In this document: piece by piece, positions 45,701 to 59,643 of the stretch
Layout: each line of letters opens with the position of its first letter
Position numbering within the stretch: the first letter of the stretch is position 1
Source: Chenopodium formosanum
Taxonomy: Eukaryota; Streptophyta; Magnoliopsida; Caryophyllales; Amaranthaceae
DNA length: 64,000 nt
Assembly: GCA_024500155.1 (NCBI GenBank)
Contig: CM044862.1
Span: 43,224,001 to 43,288,000, forward strand
Direction: 5' to 3'
The notes under the pieces: generated by a model
The model's input: only the letters and a program-made list of their open reading frames with translations
Databases searched by the model: none
Told to the model about the DNA's origin: nothing
Position numbers and translations under genes: made by a program

Positions 45701-48440
45701 TCAAAAGAAATTCAAACACGTTCTAACAATTCTTTTTTAATCGAAAAAAAGTAAAACACATTCAAACAAAGTTTTTTTAATCAAAAGAAAGTCAAACACA
45801 TTCAAACAAAGCGTTTTAAATCAAAATATAGTCAAACACATTCAAACATAGGTTTTTGAATCAAATGAAAGTCTAAAACACTCAAACAAAACTTTTAGAC
45901 TCAAATGAAAGTTAAACACAATTAAACAAATCTATTTGAATCAAAAGAAAGTCAAACACATTCAAACAAAGTTTTTGAAACAAAATAAAGTCAAACAAAT
46001 TCATACATAGCTTTTTGAATCAAATGAAAGTAAAACACATTCAAACAAAGCTTTTTGAATCAAATGAAAGTCAAACACATTCAAACAAATCTTTGAAGAT
46101 CGAAATTCTGTCAAACACATTAAAAAAAAGCTTTATGAATCAAAAGATATTCAAACACATTCTAACAATTATTTTTGAATCGGAAAAAAGTAAAACACAT
46201 TCAAACATAGTTTTTTGAATCAATGAAAGTCAAACACTTTCAAACATAGGTTTTTGAATCAAATGAAAGTTAAACACATTTAAACAAAGGTTTTATAATC
46301 AAATGAAAGTCAAACACATTTAAACAAAGCTTTTTGAATCAAATGAAATTCACACACATTCAAACAAAGCTTTATGAATCAAAAGAAAGTCAAACACATT
46401 CTAACAATTCTTTTTTAATCGAAAAAAAGTAAAACACATTCAAACAAAGCTTTTTGAATCAAAAGAAAGTCAAACACATTCAAACAAAGCTTTTTGAATC
46501 AAATGAAAGTCAAACAGATTCAAAGAATTCTTTTTGAATCGAAAATAAGTAAAACACATTCAAACACAGTTTTTTTAATCAAAAGAAAGTCAAACACATT
46601 CTAACAATGCTTTTTGAATCAAAATAAAGTAAAACACATTCAAACATAATTTTTTGAATTAAAAGAAAGTCAAACACATTAAAACAAAGCGTTTTGAATC
46701 AAGTGAAAGTCAAACACATTCAAACAAATCTTTTTAGATCGAAATACAGTCAAACACTTTCAAACAAAGCTTTATGAATCAAAGAAAGTCAAACACATTC
46801 TAACAATTCTTTTTGATTTGAAAAAATGTAAAACACATTCAAACAAAGTTTTATGAATCAATAGAAAGTCTAACACATTTAAACAAAGCTTTTTGAATCA
46901 AATGATTATCAACACATTCAAACAAATCTTTTTAGATTGAAATACAGTCAAACACATTCAAACAAAGCTTTTTGAATCAAATGAAAGTCAAACACATTCA
47001 AATAAATCTTTTTTAATCGAAATAAAGTCAAACACATTCAAACAAAGCATTTTGAATCAAAATAAAGTCAAACACATTCAAACAAAGCTTTTTGAATCAA
47101 ATGAAAGTTAAACACATTCAAACAAAGATTTTTGAATCAAATTAAGTCAAACACATTCAAACTAATCTTTTTGGATCGAAATACAGTCAAACACATTAAA
47201 AAAAGCTTAATAAATGAAAAGAAAGTCATACATATTCAAACAAATGTTTTTGAAGCAAAAGAAAGTCAAACACTTTCAAACAAAGCTTTTTCAATTAAAA
47301 GAAAGTCAAACACATTCAAACAAAGCTTTTTGAATCAAAATAAAGTCAAAGACATTCAAACATAGCTTTTTGAATCAAATGAAAGTCAAACACATTCAAT
47401 CATAGCTTTTTGAATCAAAAGAAAGTCAAACACATTCAAACGAAGCTTTATGAATCAAAAGAAAGTCTAACACATTCAAACAAAGCTTTTTGAATCAAAT
47501 GAAAATCAAACACATACAAACAAATCTTTTTAGATCGAAATACAGTCATACACATTCAAACAAAGCTTTTTAAATCAAATGAAAGTCAAACACATTCAAA
47601 TATATCTTTTTGAATCGAAATAAAGTCAAACACATTCAAACAAAGCTTTTTGAATCAAAAGAAAGTCAAACACATTTAAAAAAAGATTTTTGAATCAAAT
47701 GAAAGTTAAACACATTCAAACAAAGCTTTTTGAATCAAATGAAAGTCAAACATATTCAAAAAAATCTTTTTAGATTGAAATACAGTCATACACAATCAAA
47801 CAAAGCTTTATGAATCAAAAGAAAGTCAAACACATTCTAACAAGTCTTTTTATATCAAAAAAAAAGAAAAACACATTCAAACAAAGCTTTTTGAATCAAA
47901 AGAAAGTCAAACTCATTCAAACAAAGCTTTTTTAATCAAATGAAAGTCAAGCAGATTCAAACAATTCTTTTTTAATCGAAAAAAAGTAAAACACATTTAA
48001 ACAATGCTTTTTGAATCAAAATAAAGTCAAACACATTCAAACATAGTTTTTGAATCAATGAAAGTCAAACACAATAAAACAAAGCGTTTTGAATCAAATG
48101 AAAGTCAAACATATTCTAACAAATCTTTTTAGATCGAAATACAGTCATACACATTCAAACAAAGCTTTATGAATCAAAAGAAAGTCAAACACATTCTAAC
48201 AATTATTTTTGAATCGAAAAAAATTAAAACACATTCAAACAAAGTTTTATGAACCAATAGAAAGTCTAACACATTCAAACAAAGCTTTTTGAAACCAATG
48301 AAAATCAACACATTGAAACAAACCTTTTTAGATCCAAATACAGTTAAACACATTCAACTAAAGCTTTAAGAACTAAAGAAAGTCAAACACATTCTAACAA
48401 TTCATTTTGAATCGAGAAAAAGTAAAATACGAATGCAAAC
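42800..48440 (+). repeat. Satellite higher-order unit 1 (5641 bp, variant)
   Basis: Matches unit 2 from about 42800 to 43230 and from about 43870 to its end. The intervening 43230-43870 is private to this unit. The marker 'aaaggttttg' at 48441 starts the next unit. Confidence 0.8.
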
Positions 48441-51400
48441 AAAGGTTTTGAATCGTAAGAAAGTCAAACACATTCAAACAAAGCTTTTTGAATCAAATGA
48501 AAGTCAAACATATTCAAACAAATATTTTTAGATCGAAATACAGTCAAACACATTCAAACAAAGCTTTTTGAACCAAATGAAAGTCAAACACATTCAAAAA
48601 AATCTTTTTGATTCGAAATAAAGTCAAACACATTCAAACAAAGATTTTCGAATCAAATGAAAGTCAAACACATTCAAACAAAGATTTTTGAAACAAATGA
48701 AAGAAAAACACATTCAAATAAATCTTTTTGAATCGAAATAAAGTCAAACACATTCAAACAAAGCTTTTTGAATCAAATGAAAATTAAACACATTCAAACA
48801 AAGATTTTTGAATCAAATAAAAGTCAAACACATTAAAAAAAAATCTTGTTGAATCGAAATAAAGTCAAACACATTCAAACAAATAAATCTTTTTGAATCA
48901 AATGAAAGTCAAACACATTCAAACAAAGCTTTTTGAATCAAAAGAAAGTCAAACACATTTAAAAAAAGATTTTTGAATCAAATGAAAGTTAAACACATTC
49001 AAACAAAGCTTTTTGAATCAAATGAAAGTCAAACATATTAAAAAAAATCTTTTTAGATCGAAATACAGTCATACACAATCAAACAAAGCTTTATGAATCA
49101 AAAGAAAGTCAAACACATTCTAACAAGTCTTTTTATATCAAAAAAAAAAGAAAAACACATTCAAACAAAGCTTTTTGAATCAAAAGAAAGTCAAACTCAT
49201 TCAAACAAAGCTTTTTTAATCAAATGAAAGTCAAACAGATTCAAACAATTCTTTTTTAATCGAAAAAAAGTAAAACACATTTAAACAATGCTTTTTGAAT
49301 CAAAATAAAGTCAAACACATTCAAACATAGTTTTTGAATCAATGAAAGTCAAACACAATAAAACAAAGCGTTTTGAATCAAATGAAAGTCAAACATATTC
49401 TAACAAATCTTTTTAGATCGAAATGCAGTCATACACATTCAAACAAAGCTTTATGAATCAAAAGAAAGTCAAACACATTCTAACAATTATTTTTGAATCG
49501 AAAAAAAAGTAAAACCATTTAAACAAAGTTTTTTTAATGAAAAGAAAGTCAAACACATTCAAACAAAGCTTTTTGAATCAAATGAAAGTCAAACACATTC
49601 AAACAAAAATGTTTAGATCACATGAAAGTCAAACACATTCAAAAAAAGCTTTTTGAATGAAATGAAAGTAAAACACATTCAAATAAATCTTTTTGAATCG
49701 AAATAAAGTCAAACACATTCAAACAAAGCTTTTTTCATCAATAAAGTTAAACACCTTCAAACAAAGCTTTTTAAATCAAATGAAAGTCAAACACAATCAA
49801 AAAAAATCTTTTTGAATCGAAATAAAGTCAAACACATTCAAAAAAAGCTTAATGAATCAAATGAAAGTCAAACACATTCAAACAAATCTTTTTAGATCGA
49901 AATACAATCAAGCACATCCAAAAAAAGCTCTATGAATCAAAAGATATTCAAACACATTCTAACACATTCTAACAATTCTTTTTGAATCGAAAAAAAGTAA
50001 AAACACATTCAAACAAAGTTTTTTAATTAAAAGAAAGTCAAACACATTCGAACAAAGCTTTTTGAATCAAAATAAAGTCAAACACATTCAAACATAGTTT
50101 TTTGAATCAATGAAAGTCAAACACATTAAAACAAATCTTTTTGAATCAAATGAGAGTCAAACACATTCAAACAAATCTTTTTAGATCGAAATACAGTCAA
50201 ACACATTCAAACAAAGCTTTATGAATTAAAAGAAAGTCAAACACATTCTAACAATTCTTTTTAAATCGAAAAAAAGTAAAAAAACATTCAAACAAAGCTT
50301 TTGAATCAAAAGAAAGTCAAACACATTTAAACAAAGCTTTTTTAATAAATAGAAAGTCAAACAGATTCAAACAATTCTTTTTAAATCATTTGAAATTCAA
50401 ACGCATTCAAACATAGCTATTTGAATCAAATGAAAGTCAAACATATTCATACAAAACTTTTTGAATCAAATGAAAATGAAACACATTCAAATAAATCTTT
50501 TTAAATCAAATGAAAGTTAAACACATTCAATCAAAGCTTTTTGAATTAAATGAAAGTCAAACACATTCAATAAAATCTTTTTGAATCGAAATAAAGTCAA
50601 ACACATTCAAACTTAGCTTTTTAAATCAAATGAAAGTCACACACATTCAAACAAATCTTTTTAGATCGAAATACAGTCAAACACATTCAAACAAAGCTTT
50701 TTGAATCAAATGAAATTCAAAAACACTTAAAAAAATCTTTTTGATTTGAAATAAAGTCAAACACATTCAAACTAAGATTTTTAAATCAAATTAAAGTCAA
50801 ACACATTCAAACAAAGATTTTTGAATCAAATGAAAGAAAAACACATTCAAATAAATCTTTTTGAATCAAAATAAAGTCAAATACATTCAAACTAAGCTTT
50901 TTGAATCAAATGAAAAATAAACACTTTCTAACAAAGCTTTTTGAATCAAATGAATGTCAAACACATTCAAAAAAAACTTATTGAATCGAAATAAAGTCAA
51001 ACACATTCAAACAATTAAAGCTTTTGGAATGAAACGAAAGTCAAACACATTAAAAAAAAAATATATTGAATCCAAATAAAGTCAAACACATTCAAACAAA
51101 TAAAGCTTTTTGAACTAAATGAAAGTCAAACACATTAAAACAATTATTTTGAAATCATTTGAAAGTTAAATGCAATCAAACATAGCTTTTTGAATCAAAT
51201 GAAAGTCAAACATATTGAAACAAAGCTTTTTGAATCAAGTGAAAGTCAAACACATTCAAACAAATCTTTTTAGATCGAAACACATTCAATCAGATTGTAC
51301 AAAAGTTTTATGAATCAAAAGAAATTCAAACACGTTCTAACAATTCTTTTTTAATCGAAAAAAAGTAAAACACATTCAAACAAAGTTTTTTTAATCAAAA

Positions 51401-54056
51401 GAAAGTCAAACACATTCAAACAAAGCGTTTTAAATCAAAATATAGTCAAACACATTCAAACATAGGTTTTTGAATCAAATGAAAGTCTAAAACACTCAAA
51501 CAAAACTTTTAGACTCAAATGAAAGTTAAACACAATTAAACAAATCTATTTGAATCAAAAGAAAGTCAAACACATTCAAACAAAGTTTTTGAAACAAAAT
51601 AAAGTCAAACAAATTCATATATAGCTTTTTGAATCAAATGAAAGTAAAACACATTCAAACAAAGCTTTTTGAATCAAATGAAAGTCAAACACATTCAAAC
51701 AAATCTTTGAAGATCGAAATTCTGTCAAACACATTAAAAAAAAGCTTTATGAATCAAAAGATATTCAAACACATTCTAACAATTATTTTTGAATCGGAAA
51801 AAAGTAAAACACATTCAAACATAGTTTTTTGAATCAATGAAAGTCAAACACTTTCAAACATAGGTTTTTGAATCAAATGAAAGTTAAACACATTTAAACA
51901 AAGGTTTTATAATCAAATGAAAGTCAAACACATTTAAACAAAGCTTTTTGAATCAAATGAAATTCACACACATTCAAACAAAGCTTTATGAATCAAAAGA
52001 AAGTCAAACACATTCTAACAATTCTTTTTTAATCGAAAAAAAGTAAAACACATTCAAACAAAGCTTTTTGAATGAAAAGAAAGTCAAACACATTCAAACA
52101 AAGCTTTTTGAATCAAATGAAAGTCAAACAGATTCAAACAATTCTTTTTGAATCGAAAATAAGTAAAACACATTCAAACACAGTTTTTTTAATCAAAAGA
52201 AAGTCAAACACATTCTAACAATGCTTTTTGAATCAAAATAAAGTAAAACACATTCAAACATAATTTTTTGAATTAAAAGAAAGTCAAACACATTAAAACA
52301 AAGCGTTTTGAATCAAATGAAAGTCAAACACATTCAAACAAATCTTTTTAGATCGAAATACAGTCAAACACATTCAAACAAAGCTTTATGAATCAAAGAA
52401 AGTCAAACACATTCTAACAATTCTTTTTGATTTGAAAAAAAGTAAAACACATTCAAACAAAGTTTTATGAATCAATAGAAAGTCTAACACATTTAAACAA
52501 AGCTTTTTGAATCAAATGATTATCAACACATTCAAACAAATCTTTTTAGATTGAAATACAGTCAAACACATTCAAACAAAGCTTTTTGAATCAAATGAAA
52601 GTCAAACACATTCAAATAAATCTTTTTTATTCGAAATAAAGTCAAACAAATTCAAACAAAGCATTTTGAATCAAAATAAAGTCAAACACATTCAAACAAA
52701 GCTTTTTGAATCAAATGAAAGTTAAACACATTCAAACAAAGCTTTTTTGAATCAAATTAAGTCAAACACATTCAAACTAATCTTTTTGGATCGAAATACA
52801 GTCAAACACATTAAAAAAAGCTTAATAAATGAAAAGAAAGTCATACATATTCAAACAAATGTTTTTGAAGCAAAAGAAAGTCAAACACATTCAAACAAAG
52901 CTTTTTCAATTAAAAGAAAGTCAAACACATTCAAACAAAGCTTTTTGAATCAAAATAAAGTCAAAGACATTCAAACATAGCTTTTTGAATCAAATGAAAG
53001 TCAAACACATTCAATCATAGCTTTTTGAATCAAAAGAAAGTCAAACACATTCAAACGAAGCTTTATGAATCAAAAGAAAGTCTAACACATTCAAACAAAG
53101 CTTTTTGAATCAAATGAAAATCAAACACATACAAACAAATCTTTTTAGATCGAAATACAGTCATACACATTCAAACAAAGCTTTTTAAATCAAATGAAAG
53201 TCAAACACATTCAAATATATCTTTTTGAATCGAAATAAAGTCAAACACATTCAAACAAAGCTTTTTGAATCAAAAGAAAGTCAAACACATTTAAAAAAAG
53301 ATTTTTGAATCAAATGAAAGTTAAACACATTCAAACAAAGCTTTTTGAATCAAATGAAAGTCAAACATATTCAAAAAAATCTTTTTAGATCGAAATACAG
53401 TCATACACAATCAAACAAAGCTTTATGAATCAAAAGAAAGTCAAACACATTCTAACAAGTCTTTTTATATCAAAAAAAAAGAAAAACACATTCAAACAAA
53501 GCTTTTTGAATCAAAAGAAAGTCAAACTCATTCAAACAAAGCTTTTTTAATCAAATGAAAGTCAAGCAGATTCAAACAATTCTTTTTTAATCGAAAAAAA
53601 GTAAAACACATTTAAACAATGCTTTTTGAATCAAAATAAAGTCAAACACATTCAAACATAGTTTTTGAATCAATGAAAGTCAAACACAATAAAACAAAGC
53701 GTTTTGAATCAAATGAAAGTCAAACATATTCTAACAAATCTTTTTAGATCGAAATACAGTCATACACATTCAAACAAAGCTTTATGAATCAAAAGAAAGT
53801 CAAACACATTCTAACAATTATTTTTGAATCGAAAAAAATTAAAACACATTCAAACAAAGTTTTATGAACCAATAGAAAGTCTAACACATTCAAACAAAGC
53901 TTTTTGAAACCAATGAAAATCAACACATTGAAACAAACCTTTTTAGATCCAAATACAGTTAAACACATTCAACTAAAGCTTTAAGAACTAAAGAAAGTCA
54001 AACACATTCTAACAATTCATTTTGAATCGAGAAAAAGTAAAATACGAATGCAAACA
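48441..54056 (+). repeat. Satellite higher-order unit 2 (5616 bp)
   Basis: Begins and ends at the marker 'aaaggttttgaatcgtaag' (48441, 54057). Near-identical to unit 3 in monomer order, including rare variants and length changes. Confidence 0.88.
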
Positions 54057-57000
54057 AAGGTTTTGAATCGTAAGAAAGTCAAACACATTCAAACAAAGCT
54101 TTTTGAATCAAATGAAAGTCAAACATATTCAAACAAATATTTTTAGATCGAAATACAGTCAAACACATTCAAACAAAGCTTTTTGAACCAAATGAAAGTC
54201 AAACACATTCAAAAAAATCTTTATGATTCGAAATAAAGTCAAACACATTCAAACAAAGATTTTCGAATCAAATGAAAGTCAAACACATTCAAACAAAGAT
54301 TTTTGAAACAAATGAAAGAAAAACACATTCAAATAAATCTTTTTGAATCGAAATAAAGTCAAACACATTCAAACAAAGCTTTTTGAATCAAATGAAAATT
54401 AAACACATTCAAACAAAGATTTTTGAATCAAATAAAAGTCAAACACATTAAAAAAAAAATCTTGTTGAATCGAAATAAAGTCAAACGCATTCAAACAAAT
54501 AAATCTTTTTGAATCAAATGAAAGTCAAACACATTCAAACAAAGCTTTTTGAATCAAAAGAAAGTCAAACACATTTAAAAAAAGATTTTTGAATCAAATG
54601 AAAGTTAAACACATTCAAACAAAGCTTTTTGAATCAAATGAAAGTCAAACATATTAAAAAAAATCTTTTTAGATCGAAATACAGTCATACACAATCAAAC
54701 AAAGCTTTATGAATCAAAAGAAAGTCAAACACATTCTAACAAGTCTTTTTATATCAAAAAAAAAAGAAAAACACATTCAAACAAAGCTTTTTGAATCAAA
54801 AGAAAGTCAAACTCATTCAAACAAAGCTTTTTTAATCAAATGAAAGTCAAACAGATTCAAACAATTCTTTTTTAATCGAAAAAAAGTAAAACACATTTAA
54901 ACAATGCTTTTTGAATCAAAATAAAGTCAAACACATTCAAACATAGTTTTTGAATCAATGAAAGTCAAACACAATAAAACAAAGCGTTTTGAATCAAATG
55001 AAAGTCAAACATATTCTAACAAATCTTTTTAGATCGAAATGCAGTCATACACATTAAAACAAAGCTTTATGAATCAAAAGAAAGTCAAACACATTCTAAC
55101 AATTATTTTTGAATCGAAAAAAAAGTAAAACCATTTAAACAAAGTTTTTTTAATGAAAAGAAAGTCAAACACATTCAAACAAAGCTTTTTGAATCAAATG
55201 AAAGTCAAACACATTCAAACAAAAATGTTTAGATCACATGAAAGTCAAACACATTCAAACACATTCAAAAAAAGCTTTTTGAATGAAATGAAAGTAAAAC
55301 ACATTCAAATAAATCTTTTTGAATCGAAATAAAGTCAAACACATTCAAACAAAGCTTTTTTCATCAATAAAGTTAAACACCTTCAAACAAAGCTTTTTAA
55401 ATCAAATGAAAGTCAAACACAATAAAAAAAAATCTTTTTGAATCGAAATAAAGTCAAACACATTCAAAAAAAGCTTAATGAATCAAATGAAAGTCAAACA
55501 CATTCAAACAAATCTTTTTAGATCGAAATACAATCAAGCACATCCAAAAAAAGCTCTATGAATCAAAAGATATTCAAACACATTCTAACACATTCTAACA
55601 ATTCTTTTTGAATCGAAAAAAAGTAAAAACACATTCAAACAAAGTTTTTTAATTAAAAGAAAGTCAAACACATTCGAACAAAGCTTTTTGAATCAAAATA
55701 AAGTCAAACACATTCAAACATAGTTTTTTGAATCAATGAAAGTCAAACACATTAAAACAAATCTTTTTGAATCAAATGAGAGTCAAACACATTCAAACAA
55801 ATCTTTTTAGATCGAAATACAGTCAAACACATTCAAACAAAGCTTTATGAATTAAAAGAAAGTCAAACACATTCTAACAATTCTTTTTAAATCGAAAAAA
55901 AGTAAAAAAACATTCAAACAAAGCTTTTGAATCAAAAGAAAGTCAAACACATTTAAACAAAGCTTTTTTAATAAATAGAAAGTCAAACAGATTCAAACAA
56001 TTCTTTTTAAATCATTTGAAATTCAAACGCATTCAAACATAGCTATTTGAATCAAATGAAAGTCAAACATATTCATACAAAACTTTTTGAATCAAATGAA
56101 AATGAAACACATTCAAATAAATCTTTTTAAATCAAATGAAAGTTAAACACATTCAATCAAAGCTTTTTGAATTAAATGAAAGTCAAACACATTCAATAAA
56201 ATCTTTTTGAATCGAAATAAAGTCAAACACATTCAAACTTAGCTTTTTAAATCAAATGAAAGTCACACACATTCAAACAAATCTTTTTAGATCGAAATAC
56301 AGTCAAACACATTCAAACAAAGCTTTTTGAATCAAATGAAATTCAAAAACACTTAAAAAAATCTTTTTGATTTGAAATAAAGTCAAACACATTCAAACTA
56401 AGATTTTTAAATCAAATTAAAGTCAAACACATTCAAACAAAGATTTTTGAATCAAATGAAAGAAAAACACATTCAAATAAATCTTTTTGAATCAAAATAA
56501 AGTCAAATACATTCAAACTAAGCTTTTTGAATCAAATGAAAAATAAACACTTTCTAACAAAGCTTTTTGAATCAAATGAATGTCAAACACATTCAAAAAA
56601 AACTTATTGAATCGAAATAAAGTCAAACACATTCAAACAATTAAAGCTTTTGGAATGAAACGAAAGTCAAACACATTAAAAAAAAAAATATATTGAATCC
56701 AAATAAAGTCAAACACATTCAAACAAATAAAGCTTTTTGAACTAAATGAAAGTCAAACACATTAAAACAATTCTTTTGAAATCATTTGAAAGTTAAATGC
56801 AATCAAACATAGCTTTTTGAATCAAATGAAAGTCAAACATATTGAAACAAAGCTTTTTGAATCAATTGAAAGTCAAACACATTCAAACAAATCTTTTTAG
56901 ATCGAAACACATTCAATCAGATTGTACAAAAGTTTTATGAATCAAAAGAAATTCAAACACGTTCTAACAATTCTTTTTTAATCGAAAAAAAGTAAAACAC

Positions 57001-59643
57001 ATTCAAACAAAGTTTTTTTAATCAAAAGAAAGTCAAACACATTCAAACAAAGCGTTTTAAATCAAAATATAGTCAAACACATTCAAACATAGGTTTTTGA
57101 ATCAAATGAAAGTCTAAAACACTCAAACAAAACTTTTAGACTCAAATGAAAGTTAAACACAATTAAACAAATCTATTTGAATCAAAAGAAAGTCAAACAC
57201 ATTCAAACAAAGTTTTTGAAACAAAATAAAGTCAAACAAATTCATATATAGCTTTTTGAATCAAATGAAAGTAAAACACATTCAAACAAAGCTTTTTGAA
57301 TCAAATGAAAGTCAAACACATTCAAACAAATCTTTGAAGATCGAAATTCTGTCAAACACATTAAAAAAAAGCTTTATGAATCAAAAGATATTCAAACACA
57401 TTCTAACAATTATTTTTGAATCGGAAAAAAGTAAAACACATTCAAACATAGTTTTTTGAATCAATGAAAGTCAAACACTTTCAAACATAGGTTTTTGAAT
57501 CAAATGAAAGTTAAACACATTTAAACAAAGGTTTTATAATCAAATGAAAGTCAAACACATTTAAACAAAGCTTTTTGAATCAAATGAAATTCACACACAT
57601 TCAAACAAAGCTTTATGAATCAAAAGAAAGTCAAACACATTCTAACAATTCTTTTTTAATCGAAAAAAAGTAAAACACATTCAAACAAAGCTTTTTGAAT
57701 CAAAAGAAAGTCAAACACATTCAAACAAAGCTTTTTGAATCAAATGAAAGTCAAACAGATTCAAACAATTCTTTTTGAATCGAAAATAAGTAAAACACAT
57801 TCAAACACAGTTTTTTTAATCAAAAGAAAGTCAAACACATTCTAACAATGCTTTTTGAATCAAAATAAAGTAAAACACATTCAAACATAATTTTTTGAAT
57901 TAAAAGAAAGTCAAACACATTAAAACAAAGCGTTTTGAATCAAATGAAAGTCAAACACATTCAAACAAATCTTTTTAGATCGAAATACAGTCAAACACAT
58001 TCAAACAAAGCTTTATGAATCAAAGAAAGTCAAACACATTCTAACAATTCTTTTTGATTTGAAAAAAAGTAAAACACATTCAAACAAAGTTTTATGAATC
58101 AATAGAAAGTCTAACACATTTAAACAAAGCTTTTTGAATCAAATGATTATCAACACATTCAAACAAATCTTTTTAGATTGAAATACAGTCAAACACATTC
58201 AAACAAAGCTTTTTGAATCAAATGAAAGTCAAACACATTCAAATAAATCTTTTTTAATCGAAATAAAGTCAAACAAATTCAAACAAAGCATTTTGAATCA
58301 AAATAAAGTCAAACACTTTCAAACAAAGCTTTTTGAATCAAATGAAAGTTAAACACATTCAAACAAAGCTTTTTTGAATCAAATTAAGTCAAACACATTC
58401 AAACTAATCTTTTTGGATCGAAATACAGTCAAACACATTAAAAAAAGCTTAATAAATGAAAAGAAAGTCATACATATTCAAACAAATGTTTTTGAAGCAA
58501 AAGAAAGTCAAACACTTTCAAACAAAGCTTTTTCAATTAAAAGAAAGTCAAACACATTCAAACAAAGCTTTTTGAATCAAAATAAAGTCAAAGACATTCA
58601 AACATAGCTTTTTGAATCAAATGAAAGTCAAACACATTCAATCATAGCTTTTTGAATCAAAAGAAAGTCAAACACATTCAAACGAAGCTTTATGAATCAA
58701 AAGAAAGTCTAACACATTCAAACAAAGCTTTTTGAATCAAATGAAAATCAAACACATACAAACAAATCTTTTTAGATCGAAATGAAAGTCAAACACATTC
58801 AAATTTATCTTTTTGAATTGAAATAAAGTCAAACACATTCAAACAAAGCTTTTTGAATCAAAAGAAAGTCAAACACATTTAAAAAAAGATTTTTGAATCA
58901 AATGAAAGTTAAACACATTCAAACAAAGCTTTTTGAATCAAATGAAAGTCAAACATATTAAAAAAAATCTTTTTAGATCGAAATACAGTCATACACAATC
59001 AAACAAAGCTTTATGAATCAAAAGAAAGTCAAACACATTCTAACAAGTCTTTTTATATCAAAAAAAAAGAAAAACACATTCAAACAAAGCTTTTTGAATC
59101 AAAAGAAAGTCAAACTCATTCAAACAAAGCTTTTTTAATCAAATGAAAGTCAAACAGATTCAAACAATTCTTTTTTAATCGAAAAAAAGTAAAACACATT
59201 TAAACAATGCTTTTTAAATCAAAATAAAGTCAAACACATTCAAACATAGTTTTTGAATCAATGAAAGTCAAACACAATAAAACAAAGCGTTTTGAATCAA
59301 ATGAAAGTCAAACATATTCTAACAAATCTTTTTAGATCGAAATGCAGTCATACACATTCAAACAAAGCTTTATGAATCAAAAGAAAGTCAAACACATTCT
59401 AACAATTATTTTTGAATCGAAAAAAATTAAAACACATTCAAACAAAGTTTTATGAACCAATAGAAAGTCTAACACATTCAAACAAAGCTTTTTGAAACAA
59501 ATGAAAATCAACACATTGAAACAAACCTTTTTAGATCCAAATACAGTTAAACACATTCAACTAAAGCTTTAAGAACTAAAGAAAGTCAAACACATTCTAA
59601 CAATTCATTTTGAATCGAGAAAAAGTAAAATACGAATGCAAAC
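54057..59643 (+). repeat. Satellite higher-order unit 3 (5587 bp)
   Basis: Same as unit 2, except for loss of about 40 bp near 58780, which equals one monomer. The next marker is at 59644. Confidence 0.88.

Noticed and set aside
46015..58607. Repeated open frames of 67 and 77 codons in the satellite (46015, 47132, 51629, 52747, 57256, 58374)
   Set aside because: They arise because a 40-bp monomer read in three frames has few stops; codons follow the repeat, not a protein. Copies differ by frame-neutral monomer changes only because the whole unit is duplicated.
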